Shown: one piece after another, positions 1-5,802 of the stretch
How positions within the stretch are numbered: the stretch's first letter is position 1
Layout: each line of letters begins with the position of its first letter
DNA from: Savagea sp.
GTDB lineage: Bacteria > Bacillota > Bacilli > Bacillales_A > Planococcaceae
Direction: 5' to 3'
DNA length: 12,170 bases
Assembly: GCA_030152265.1 (NCBI GenBank)
Contig: JASLHQ010000069.1
Location: 1-12,170, forward strand
Program-made: the position numbers and the translations under genes
Notes under the pieces: model-generated
What the model saw: only the letters and a program-made list of their open reading frames with translations
Databases searched by the model: none
Told to the model about the DNA's origin: nothing

Positions 1-206
1 TGGAGCGGTAAGCCGTGCGCTAAAATCGATTCTCCGACTTCCATTTGTTGCAAGGCGAGCATCGCATTCGAACCGATGCCAATCCCAGCGCCTAACGGTT
101 TGAAAGAAGAAGTGCTTTCATAAATTGTTGTCGAAATCCCAATTTTATTTAAAGCGACCGCTGTTGCTAAGCCTCCAATGCCACCACCGACAATCGCAAT
201 ATCCAT
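1..206 (-). CDS. FAD-dependent monooxygenase, N-terminal fragment (runs off left edge)
   Basis: Only the first 68 codons are present; the gene continues beyond base 1. The translation opens with MDIAIVGGGIGGLATA, a dinucleotide-binding Rossmann fingerprint (GxGxxG at residues 7-12), followed by an acidic residue, E30 in IYES, at the end of the second strand, where FAD-enzymes hold the adenosine ribose. The stretch GAGIGIGSNAMLAL at about residues 43-56 is typical of class A flavoprotein aromatic hydroxylases (UbiH/salicylate hydroxylase/urate hydroxylase group), which insert one oxygen atom using NAD(P)H. The ATG at 206-204 is preceded by GGAGGAG at 220-214. A minus-strand TATAAT lies at 235-230 with no clear -35. 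The substrate cannot be told from this fragment. It is divergent from the DJ-1/PfpI gene. Confidence 0.85.
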   Translation of the reverse strand, partial: MDIAIVGGGIGGLATAVALNKIGISTTIYESTSSFKPLGAGIGIGSNAMLALQQMEVGESILAHGLPL

Positions 207-256
207 CGTAGTTCTCCTCCTTTTTCTTCATTATAACAAACCGCGACGAGAAAGAT

Positions 257-281
257 GTTTAAAAGGAAGTGAAGGTGGTAT
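257..281 (+). promoter_or_regulatory. Sigma-B-type general stress promoter for the DJ-1/PfpI gene
   Basis: GTTTAA at 257-262, a 13-bp spacer, then TGGTAT at 276-281. The known sigma-B consensus in Bacillus is GTTTAA, 12-15 bp, GGGTAT, so the -35 is perfect and the -10 matches 5 of 6. Transcription would start near 288, leaving a leader of about 30 nt with the ribosome binding site at 304-310. This fits the known sigma-B control of the B. subtilis general stress protein of this family (YfkM/GSP18). Called from sequence match only. Confidence 0.6.
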
Positions 282-318
282 ACATACAATGGTTCAAAAA
301 TATGAGGAGGAATATAAC

Positions 319-837
319 ATGGCAAAAATCGCAGCAGTACTCGCAGATCAGTTTGAGGATATTGAGTTTACACGTCCGAAAAAAGCATACGAAGATGCAG
401 GCCATACAGTAGAAGTAGTAGGGCTTGAAGAAGGCACTGTAACAGGTAAACATGGCGAACAAGTACAAGTCGATGTGAAAGTAGCAGATGCCGATTACGG
501 TACGTACGATGCACTCTTTATCGCAGGTGGCTTTTCACCCGATATTTTACGTGCAGACGACGAAATGGTTGAATTTGCAAAGCAGTTCATGGATGACATG
601 AAACCTGTCTTCACAATTTGTCACGGTCCTCAACTGTTAATTAATACGAAAACATTAGACGGTCGCGACATTACAGGATACAAATCGATCTTAGTCGATT
701 TAGAAAACGCAGGTGCAAAATTGCACGACACATCTGTTTTCGTCTGCCAAAATCAACTCGTCTCAAGCCGTACACCGGACGACTTAGATGACTTTGAAAA
801 AGCGTCAGTCGAATTACTTCAAGAAAAAGGTCTATAG
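319..837 (+). CDS. DJ-1/PfpI family protein (general stress protein 18-like)
   Basis: 172 aa, the usual single-domain length for the PfpI/YfkM branch of the DJ-1 superfamily. The nucleophile elbow is TICHGPQLL, with C101 followed by H102; the acidic partner lies in the ADQFEDIEF segment (residues 9-17). The GGFSPDILRADDEMVEF block is typical of the PfpI group. Members have been reported as cysteine peptidases, protein or nucleotide deglycases and stress proteins acting on glyoxal damage; which activity applies here is not visible. The ATG at 319 was chosen because GAGGAGG (304-310) sits 8 nt upstream. The frame stays open to 178, and an in-frame ATG at 289 exists, but the predicted transcript starts at about 288, so these are not used. 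A sigma-B-like promoter precedes it. Probably cytoplasmic and monocistronic. Confidence 0.92.
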   Translation: MAKIAAVLADQFEDIEFTRPKKAYEDAGHTVEVVGLEEGTVTGKHGEQVQVDVKVADADYGTYDALFIAGGFSPDILRADDEMVEFAKQFMDDMKPVFTICHGPQLLINTKTLDGRDITGYKSILVDLENAGAKLHDTSVFVCQNQLVSSRTPDDLDDFEKASVELLQEKGL

Positions 838-847
838 TCAGCATTTA

Positions 848-876
848 TTGCATGAATGTGCTATAGTGAACATAAT
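848..876 (+). promoter_or_regulatory. Sigma-A promoter of the guanidine riboswitch operon
   Basis: TTGCAT at 848-853, an exact 17-bp spacer, CATAAT at 871-876. Transcription would start around 883, just ahead of the conserved 5' part of the riboswitch, which supports the call. Confidence 0.65.
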
Positions 877-891
877 TTCATAGTGAAAAGC

Positions 892-1008
892 ATTCTAGGG
901 TTCCGAGCTATCGCTGTCTGTGACCGAGAGAATGCGCGAAGGAAACTTCGTACACGGAAGGAGAAAAGCCTGGGAGATATGACTCGTCATATGTCCTAGG
1001 CTTTTTTC
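892..1008 (+). promoter_or_regulatory. Guanidine-I (ykkC class) riboswitch with expression platform
   Basis: The leader carries the conserved ykkC blocks in order: CTAGGGTTCCG (895-905), the GACCGAGAG core (922-930), ACACGG (952-957) and the 3' CCTGGGAGA (969-977). This class binds guanidinium and switches on guanidine export or breakdown genes. The conserved 3' block is also the left arm of the terminator at 967-1007, so aptamer folding and terminator formation exclude each other: guanidine binding should allow read-through, the known ON mechanism. The genes downstream are a ykkC/ykkD pair, matching the expected output. Aptamer edges (about 892-979) are approximate. Confidence 0.93.
967..1007 (+). 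terminator. Riboswitch-controlled intrinsic terminator
   Basis: AGCCTGGGAGATATGAC (967-983) pairs with GTCATATGTCCTAGGCT (986-1002): 17 positions with one G-U and one G-G mismatch, followed by six T residues (1002-1007). It lies between the riboswitch core and the first transporter gene and overlaps the conserved 3' end of the aptamer. Confidence 0.9.
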
Positions 1009-1030
1009 TATGTAGAAAGGAATGAAAATC

Positions 1031-1351
1031 ATGGCAAAAGAATGGTTGAAAATTGTCGTCGCTGGTTTATTTGAAGTCGGTTGGGTTGTCGGTTTAACGC
1101 ACTCGACAACTTGGTGGCAATGGGGATTGACGGCGATCGCTGTTTACATTAGCTTTTATTATTTGATTATGGCGGGAGAGAAGTTGCCAGTCGGCACGTC
1201 ATATGCCGTTTTCGTTGGGATTGGCACAGTCGGAACGGTCTTGATGGAAAATATCGTCTTCGGAGGCGAGTGGAGCTTTTTACAAGCGCTATTTGTCGCC
1301 ATATTGCTCGCAGGCATCGTCGGTTTAAAACGCGTATCGGAGGAGGGATAA
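1031..1351 (+). CDS. ykkC: SMR family guanidinium exporter subunit YkkC-like
   Basis: 106 aa with four predicted membrane helices, the size of a small multidrug resistance (SMR) subunit. The membrane glutamate that couples proton antiport to export is E15 in AGLFEVGW. LPVGTSYAVFVGIGTVGTV (residues 52-70) is the conserved helix 2-3 block of the guanidinium exporter (Gdx) branch. The start at 1031 is preferred over the in-frame ATG at 1022 because AGAAAGGA (1014-1021) lies 9 nt before 1031 and directly abuts 1022. It is separated by 1 nt from the ykkD-like gene. YkkC and YkkD of B. subtilis act as a hetero-oligomer, so the two products probably form one antiparallel exporter in the cytoplasmic membrane. 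Control by the guanidine-I riboswitch upstream points to guanidinium as the substrate. Confidence 0.92.
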   Translation: MAKEWLKIVVAGLFEVGWVVGLTHSTTWWQWGLTAIAVYISFYYLIMAGEKLPVGTSYAVFVGIGTVGTVLMENIVFGGEWSFLQALFVAILLAGIVGLKRVSEEG

Positions 1352-1352
1352 T

Positions 1353-1670
1353 ATGATTTGGGTCGTCTTAATTTTCGCTGGTTTATTTGAAGTGTTAGGG
1401 GTGATGATGATTTCTTATTTTCATCAACAGCGCAATTTACGTTCTGTCGTTTATATGATCGGTAGTTTTGCGATTAGTTTCGCTTTATTGAAAGTCGCAC
1501 TTATGACGTTACCGATGGCGACCGCTTATGCCATTTGGACAGGAATTGGGGCAGCGGGTGGCGCACTCGTAGGAATGTTGTTTTTCGGAGAATCGAAAGA
1601 TGTTAAGCGTATTTTCTTTATTACACTTATTATCGCCTCTGTCATCGGCTTGAAAGTGATCGGCAGTTAA
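1353..1670 (+). CDS. ykkD: SMR family guanidinium exporter subunit YkkD-like
   Basis: 105 aa, four predicted membrane helices. The coupling glutamate is E13 in AGLFEVLG. MTLPMATAYAIWTGIGAAGG (residues 51-70) followed by ALVGMLFFGESKDVKRIFF closely resembles the B. subtilis YkkD helix 3-4 region from memory, and the order ykkC then ykkD is the same. The ATG at 1353 follows the first gene's stop by 1 nt, with GGAGGAGG (1339-1346) as ribosome binding site inside the upstream gene, so the pair is translationally coupled. Together with its partner it should form an asymmetric dimer exporting guanidinium in exchange for protons. No clear hairpin terminator follows. Confidence 0.92.
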   Translation: MIWVVLIFAGLFEVLGVMMISYFHQQRNLRSVVYMIGSFAISFALLKVALMTLPMATAYAIWTGIGAAGGALVGMLFFGESKDVKRIFFITLIIASVIGLKVIGS

Positions 1671-2039
1671 AGCGATTAAGTATAGTACAAAAGTTTTATT
1701 TCCATTTTTCAAGAAAAAGCGAGAGTCCTTTATATGATAGCGTTTCGATAAATTTTTGCAAAATTCATTCTCTAAATGTTCTTTGAACGACGTGTGAAAG
1801 TGTGTAAGAATGGGTAACGCGAGACATTTTGAGGCGAAGGACGTATCGTTTGTCTGCTTTTGTTGTTCGGGAGCACGGACTCACATTTTACGCTTCGCAA
1901 AATGTTACACTTATCACTCTCTTATAGAGCGATGAGCGATATTCGTTTTGAAATGCCAAATTAAGTGAGCCGTTCGTACGTTTCTCGCCGTACATGAAAA
2001 GAACGAGCTGACGTCATTTGGGAAGGTGGAACTTTTTAC
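1671..2039 (+). other. Gene-free, hairpin-rich region upstream of putP
   Basis: 369 bp without a convincing gene. A long imperfect inverted repeat runs from about 1800 to 1917: left-arm blocks GTAAC (1814-1818), ACATTTTG (1825-1832) and CGAAG (1835-1839) pair with CTTCG (1892-1896), CAAAATGT (1897-1904) and GTTAC (1903-1907). The right arm also folds on itself as a near-perfect local hairpin, ACATTTT...AAAATGT (1883-1905), so the two folds compete. A second hairpin follows, CGTTC and GTACG (1971-1980) with CGTAC (1989-1993) and GAACG (2001-2005), ending about 15 nt before the ribosome binding site. There is no T-tract, so neither is an intrinsic terminator, and I see no strong sigma-A promoter. 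It could be a structured leader for putP, a decayed repeat, or an unknown RNA. Confidence 0.5.
1800..1917. repeat. Long imperfect inverted repeat with competing local hairpin
   Basis: The arms share GTAAC, ATTTTG and CGAAG blocks interrupted by short bulges, around a central loop of roughly 50 nt. The perfect 7-bp arms ACATTTT/AAAATGT at 1883-1889 and 1899-1905 offer an alternative fold of the right arm. Pairing was read by eye, with no energy calculated. Confidence 0.45.
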
Positions 2040-3584
2040 ATGTCGGAACAGATGTACCAATTCATTGCGCTTCTTTTGTATATGGTCGCGTTATTATGGA
2101 TTGGCTGGTATGCGTATAAGAAAACTACAGATTTAACAGATTTTATGCTCGGAGGACGCTCGCTCGGTCCAGGAGTAACCGCCTTAAGTGCGGGAGCTGC
2201 AGATATGTCAGGTTGGCTGTTAATGGGCTTGCCTGGTGCGATTTATTTATATGGAGCGAGTGAATTGTGGATGGGTGTCGGCTTGCTCGTCGGCGCGTAT
2301 GTCAATTGGTTGCTCGTCGCTCCTCGCTTACGAGCATATACGGAAGTGAATGATTCGATCACTGTCCCGAGTTATTTGGAAAACCGTTTGAAAGATTCGT
2401 CGAATATTTTAAGAATGGTGACAGCGCTCGTCATTTTACTATTTTTTACGTTTTACGTATCGAGTGGAATGGTCGCAGGCGGGAAATTTTTTGAAAGCTC
2501 GTTCGGCCTCGATTATCACGTCGGTTTAATTACCGTTGCTGTCGTCGTCATTGCGTACACATTATTCGGTGGATTTTTAGCGGTGAGTTATACGGACTTT
2601 TTCCAAGGGCTCATTATGTTTTTCGCTTTAATTCTCGTCCCGATCGGTGGCGTCATCTATTTTGGTGGATGGGCTGAAGTGAAAGAAATTATAGTGTCGC
2701 TCAATCCGGCGCATTTTAGTTGGACCTCTTCGGTTGAAGCGGGCTCTGTCCTCGGTGATTATTTAGCGGGCATTGACAAAGTGCGTGCTGTCACATTTGC
2801 TGGAATTGCTTCGTCTCTCGCATGGGGGCTCGGCTATTTCGGTCAACCGCATATTATCGTGCGCTTTATGGCGATTGAATCGTTAGATGAAGTGAAAAGT
2901 GCTCGTCGTATCGGCACAGGTTGGATGTTGTTAAGTTTGATTGGTGCGACCTTTACCGCATTTGTCGGCCTTGCGTATTTTTCACAACGAGAAGGCATCG
3001 GAGCGATTGACCCTGAAACTGTATTTATCGTCATGGGGCAAGTGTTGTTCCATCCGATTATCGCAGGAGTTATTTTAGCGGCGGTACTTGCAGCGGTCAT
3101 GAGCACGATTTCGTCTCAATTAATTGTGACATCTTCAGCGCTCGTCGAAGATTTGCATAAAGCAATTTTCAAGCGTCATCGTCCAGACCGCTATTATGTG
3201 TTGCTTGGACGTGTTGCGATCTTATTCGTCTCGGCTATCGCTTTATTGCTTGCATGGCCGAACAATGAGTCGATTTTATCACTCGTAGCCTTCGCATGGG
3301 CAGGCTTCGGGGGAGCATTCGGACCGATCGTTTTATTGTCGTTGTATTGGCGCGGTCTCACTTCACAAGGAGCGATTGCCGGAATGATTGTCGGTGCGAT
3401 CACTGCTTTCATTTGGCATTATACGCCTGTGGATACAGGAATTTTCGCTATGTATGAAATTATTCCAGCGTTTATTTTAAACTTGCTTGTGGCGATACTC
3501 ATTAGTCGCAAAACTTATACAAAGAACGACCAGATCGAACAGGAATTTGAAGAGACGCTCGCTTTATTGAAGAAGCGTCCATAA
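2040..3584 (+). CDS. putP: Sodium/proline symporter PutP
   Basis: 514 aa, a typical length for a sodium:solute symporter (SSF) family member with about 12-13 membrane helices. In the first helices, SAGAADMSGWLLMGLPG carries D55 and S57, the positions that bind sodium and are essential in E. coli PutP. GGFLAVSYTDFFQG (about 177-190) is the second family signature, and AAVMSTISSQ (351-360) holds the S/T pair of the Na2 site. It imports L-proline with Na+ across the cytoplasmic membrane, either as nutrient (PutP) or osmoprotectant (the paralog OpuE); no putA/putB/putC neighbour is here, so the two uses cannot be separated. The ATG is preceded by AAGGTGG (2023-2029). The upstream region is strongly structured. 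It is monocistronic, with its own terminator directly downstream. Confidence 0.93.
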   Translation: MSEQMYQFIALLLYMVALLWIGWYAYKKTTDLTDFMLGGRSLGPGVTALSAGAADMSGWLLMGLPGAIYLYGASELWMGVGLLVGAYVNWLLVAPRLRAYTEVNDSITVPSYLENRLKDSSNILRMVTALVILLFFTFYVSSGMVAGGKFFESSFGLDYHVGLITVAVVVIAYTLFGGFLAVSYTDFFQGLIMFFALILVPIGGVIYFGGWAEVKEIIVSLNPAHFSWTSSVEAGSVLGDYLAGIDKVRAVTFAGIASSLAWGLGYFGQPHIIVRFMAIESLDEVKSARRIGTGWMLLSLIGATFTAFVGLAYFSQREGIGAIDPETVFIVMGQVLFHPIIAGVILAAVLAAVMSTISSQLIVTSSALVEDLHKAIFKRHRPDRYYVLLGRVAILFVSAIALLLAWPNNESILSLVAFAWAGFGGAFGPIVLLSLYWRGLTSQGAIAGMIVGAITAFIWHYTPVDTGIFAMYEIIPAFILNLLVAILISRKTYTKNDQIEQEFEETLALLKKRP

Positions 3585-3587
3585 AGG

Positions 3588-3618
3588 AAAGCGTACAGTT
3601 TCGCACTGTGCGCTTTTT
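3588..3618 (+). terminator. Intrinsic terminator of putP
   Basis: AAAGCGTACAGT (3588-3599) pairs with ACTGTGCGCTTT (3605-3616) with one wobble pair around a 5-nt loop, followed by a run of five T (3614-3618). It starts 3 nt after the stop codon. Confidence 0.88.
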
Positions 3619-3631
3619 CTCATTAGACAAA

Positions 3632-3660
3632 TTGACGAACTTTCATTACGCTAATAGAAA
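3632..3660 (+). promoter_or_regulatory. Weak candidate promoter of the two-component operon
   Basis: TTGACG (3632-3637), a 17-bp spacer, TAGAAA (3655-3660). The -35 matches 5 of 6 and the -10 only 4 of 6. Another -35-like TAGACA lies at 3624-3629. A promoter must lie here because the putP terminator is upstream, but the exact boxes are uncertain. Confidence 0.3.
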
Positions 3661-3685
3661 GAACTTATGAGGAGGAGAAAGACCG

Positions 3686-4354
3686 ATGCCGACGATCGTA
3701 ATTGCAGAAGATGAAATGCCGATACGCCGTGTGTTAACGCTATATTTTGAGCGTGCTGGTTATGACGTATTGCAAGCAGAAAACGGAGAAGAAGCGTTGC
3801 GCTTTTGGAAAGAACATGCCGTTGACGGTTTCGTATTAGATATTATGATGCCGTTTGTGGACGGGTGGACCGTTTTAGAAACAATTCGGGCAGAAAGTGA
3901 TGTGCCGATCATTATGCTGACGGCGCTCGGGGATGCACCGAATCGCATTCAAGGATTAAAAAAAGGAGCAGACGATTACATTGCGAAGCCGTTTGAAGCG
4001 GAAGAAGTCGTCTTGCGGATGGAGGCGATTTTTAAACGGATTGTACCACCGCGCTTCGTCTACGGTTCTCTCGTTATCGTTCCAGAAGGGCATATCGTTA
4101 CATTAAATGGTCGCACAATCGATTTAACACCGAAAGATTTTGCGATGTTAGCTTTTCTCGCTCGGCATCCGAACCGGACGTTTACGCGTGAAGAAATTAT
4201 TGAACATGTTTGGGGAAATTTTTATGAAGGAAGCGACCGGGCGATCGATGTAGCGGTGAAACGTATTCGTCAAGCGTTACGCGATTGGCCAGCGGAAGAA
4301 GGACAAATTAAGACGATTCGTGGCACGGGGTATCAATTCCATGTCCCCGCGTAA
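3686..4354 (+). CDS. OmpR/PhoB-family response regulator (possibly CssR-like)
   Basis: 222 aa. An N-terminal receiver domain (about 1-118) has the acidic pair E8/D9, phospho-acceptor D52 in VLDIMMP, T79 in MLTALGD and K101 in AKPF, so all switch residues are intact. A C-terminal winged helix (about 125-221) has the family features LTPKDFAML, TFTREEIIEHVWG, AIDVAVKRIRQAL and IRGTGYQF. GGAGGAG (3671-3677) precedes the ATG. Its 3' end overlaps the sensor kinase start by 14 nt, so the two are co-transcribed and translationally coupled. The order regulator, kinase, HtrA protease recalls the CssRS system of B. subtilis, which senses secretion stress and controls htrA genes. That assignment is inference from neighbours, not from sequence identity. 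Confidence 0.92.
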   Translation: MPTIVIAEDEMPIRRVLTLYFERAGYDVLQAENGEEALRFWKEHAVDGFVLDIMMPFVDGWTVLETIRAESDVPIIMLTALGDAPNRIQGLKKGADDYIAKPFEAEEVVLRMEAIFKRIVPPRFVYGSLVIVPEGHIVTLNGRTIDLTPKDFAMLAFLARHPNRTFTREEIIEHVWGNFYEGSDRAIDVAVKRIRQALRDWPAEEGQIKTIRGTGYQFHVPA

Positions 4355-5729
4355 ATGGCCGATGAGCCGCTACTGGTCGCTCTTGTTTTTTGCAGTGTTA
4401 ATGATTGGATTACTGATTATCGGTTTCGTCGCATCTTCTTGGTTGAAACAAAATGCGCTCGATGACCGTCTTCGTTTAATGGACGCTTTAGCAGTCGATG
4501 CGACAGAAGCGATTGCGCACGGCAATCCGAATGCCATACCTCAAGATATGACGACCGTACCACTTCTCACACAAAATGGTTCATTCGTAGCGATGAAACG
4601 AACACCGACGATGTATGTGATGGATCGGCAAGGCATTATTCGTTTAGCGAATCAGCATCAGCTAATTGGCACATATGTCGCGGATGAACGAATTTTACAA
4701 GCGCCTGTCGGGACGTCGCAACTGAAAGGGAAAGATCCGATTTTCATCGTGAAACGTCCGATTGAAACAGCGTACGAGACGATTGGGTATGTCGTCATGC
4801 TAGAAAAGAAATCGATGCTGACAGCGCTCGATTCGAGTCGCTATCAGCAATTTCTCATTTTTATCATCGCTTTGGCTGTCATCGGATTCATCGTTATTAC
4901 GTTCATTTCTCGCCGTTTAACAGCGCCGATTGCGACTGTTGTTGAAGCATCACGTGCGATTGAGCGCGGCGAATATGAACAATATTTAAATACGAATTCG
5001 GTGAAAGAACTTGAACTTGTCGAGTTGATGGAGTCCTTTAACGCGATGTCGAGCCGTCTGCAACAGCTCGAATCGGTTCGAACGGAATTGCTTGCGGGTG
5101 TGACCCATGAATTAAAGACGCCACTCACATCGATGACGAGCTTACTGCAAGCATTGCGTGACGATATCGTACCTGAAGAAGAACGTGCGGAGTTCGTCGA
5201 ATATGCGTTAGAAGAAGGAGAAAAAATGAAGCGCCTCGTCGATGATTTAGTCGAATTTAACACATTTGCGACCGGGCGCGTGCACGTTAAATTAGAAGTG
5301 CTCGATGTGCGTGAAGTGATAGAACGCCTCGCTCATATGTATGAAGCGACTTATCCAAACGTAACGATTAAACTTTGGGAAACCCCTGTTTTATTATCGG
5401 TCGATCGTTTACGCCTCGAACAAATCATTAAAAACTTATGGAATAATAGCGTGCGTGCTATGGAGGAACGAGGGGCATTACAAGTCGTGTACGAAAATGA
5501 AAGTGACGCACATTGTTTTTATTTCATCGATGAAGGGAAAGGAATACCGGAGGAAGAACAGCCGTATATTTTCGAGCGATTTTTCAGAGGACAAGAGAAG
5601 CTCGAAAGTCGTGGGTTCGGTCTCGGTTTGCCGCTTGCGCAAATGATGGCGCATTCGATGAATGGTCACTTACACCTTGTCCGAAGTGACGAACGAGGAA
5701 CGGTTTTTCGTTTAATTTTTCAAAAATAA
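4341..5729 (+). CDS. Sensor histidine kinase (possibly CssS-like)
   Basis: 462 aa membrane kinase. TM1 is at about residues 12-32, an extracytoplasmic domain of about 135 residues follows (with MYVMDRQGIIRLANQHQLIG at 91-110, reminiscent of Cache/PAS-type sensors), then TM2 at 170-190, HAMP about 191-245, DHp domain with phospho-acceptor H256 in THELKTPL, and a catalytic ATPase domain: N box NLWNNSVRAM (365-374), G1 DEGKG (397-401), F box FERFF (411-415), G2 GFGLGL (425-430). All catalytic boxes look intact. The ATG at 4341 overlaps the regulator's end; GTG 4320 and ATG 4362 are alternatives, and the ribosome binding site is poor (GGGG at 4326-4329), consistent with coupled translation. It should phosphorylate the upstream regulator in response to an envelope signal. 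The signal itself is unknown. Confidence 0.92.
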   Translation: MSPRKWPMSRYWSLLFFAVLMIGLLIIGFVASSWLKQNALDDRLRLMDALAVDATEAIAHGNPNAIPQDMTTVPLLTQNGSFVAMKRTPTMYVMDRQGIIRLANQHQLIGTYVADERILQAPVGTSQLKGKDPIFIVKRPIETAYETIGYVVMLEKKSMLTALDSSRYQQFLIFIIALAVIGFIVITFISRRLTAPIATVVEASRAIERGEYEQYLNTNSVKELELVELMESFNAMSSRLQQLESVRTELLAGVTHELKTPLTSMTSLLQALRDDIVPEEERAEFVEYALEEGEKMKRLVDDLVEFNTFATGRVHVKLEVLDVREVIERLAHMYEATYPNVTIKLWETPVLLSVDRLRLEQIIKNLWNNSVRAMEERGALQVVYENESDAHCFYFIDEGKGIPEEEQPYIFERFFRGQEKLESRGFGLGLPLAQMMAHSMNGHLHLVRSDERGTVFRLIFQK

Positions 5730-5738
5730 AGAGCGTTT

Positions 5739-5755
5739 GTCATACAGCTGACATA
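5739..5755 (+). promoter_or_regulatory. Direct repeat, candidate response-regulator operator for htrA
   Basis: GTCATA (5739-5744) and GACATA (5750-5755) are repeated with an 11-bp period, one helical turn, the usual arrangement for OmpR/PhoB-family dimers. The same bases contain an inverted repeat TGTCA, 6 bp, TGACA. The element occupies the place of a -35 box in front of the TATAAT at 5765-5770. No binding site of this family is known to me with exactly this sequence. Confidence 0.4.
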
Positions 5756-5764
5756 TAACGGCTT

Positions 5765-5770
5765 TATAAT
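5765..5770 (+). promoter_or_regulatory. -10 box of the htrA promoter
   Basis: A perfect TATAAT with no TTGACA-like box at 16-18 bp upstream (that position reads ATACAG). This is the pattern expected of a promoter needing an activator; the direct repeat at 5739-5755 covers the missing -35. Confidence 0.55.
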
Positions 5771-5802
5771 GAAACTATAAGAACGAGACGGAGGAGATCG
5801 TT

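Noticed and set aside
178..318. N-terminal extension of the DJ-1/PfpI gene in the same frame.
   Set aside because: It runs through the divergent promoter region and has no family similarity; the protein family starts at the MAKIAAVLAD segment.
1810..1935. A 41-codon open frame in the putP upstream region, starting at ATG 1810 and rich in cysteine.
   Set aside because: No ribosome binding site, unusual composition and complete overlap with the inverted repeat; better explained as chance reading through structured DNA.
2021..2030. GGAAGGTGGA before putP resembles the T-box core AGGGTGGNAC.
   Set aside because: It is followed at once by the start codon, with no specifier stem or terminator/antiterminator pair; it serves as the ribosome binding site.
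4844..5263. A 139-codon open frame on the minus strand.
   Set aside because: Lies wholly inside the histidine kinase gene, low-complexity serine-rich translation, no ribosome binding site; a shadow of the real gene.
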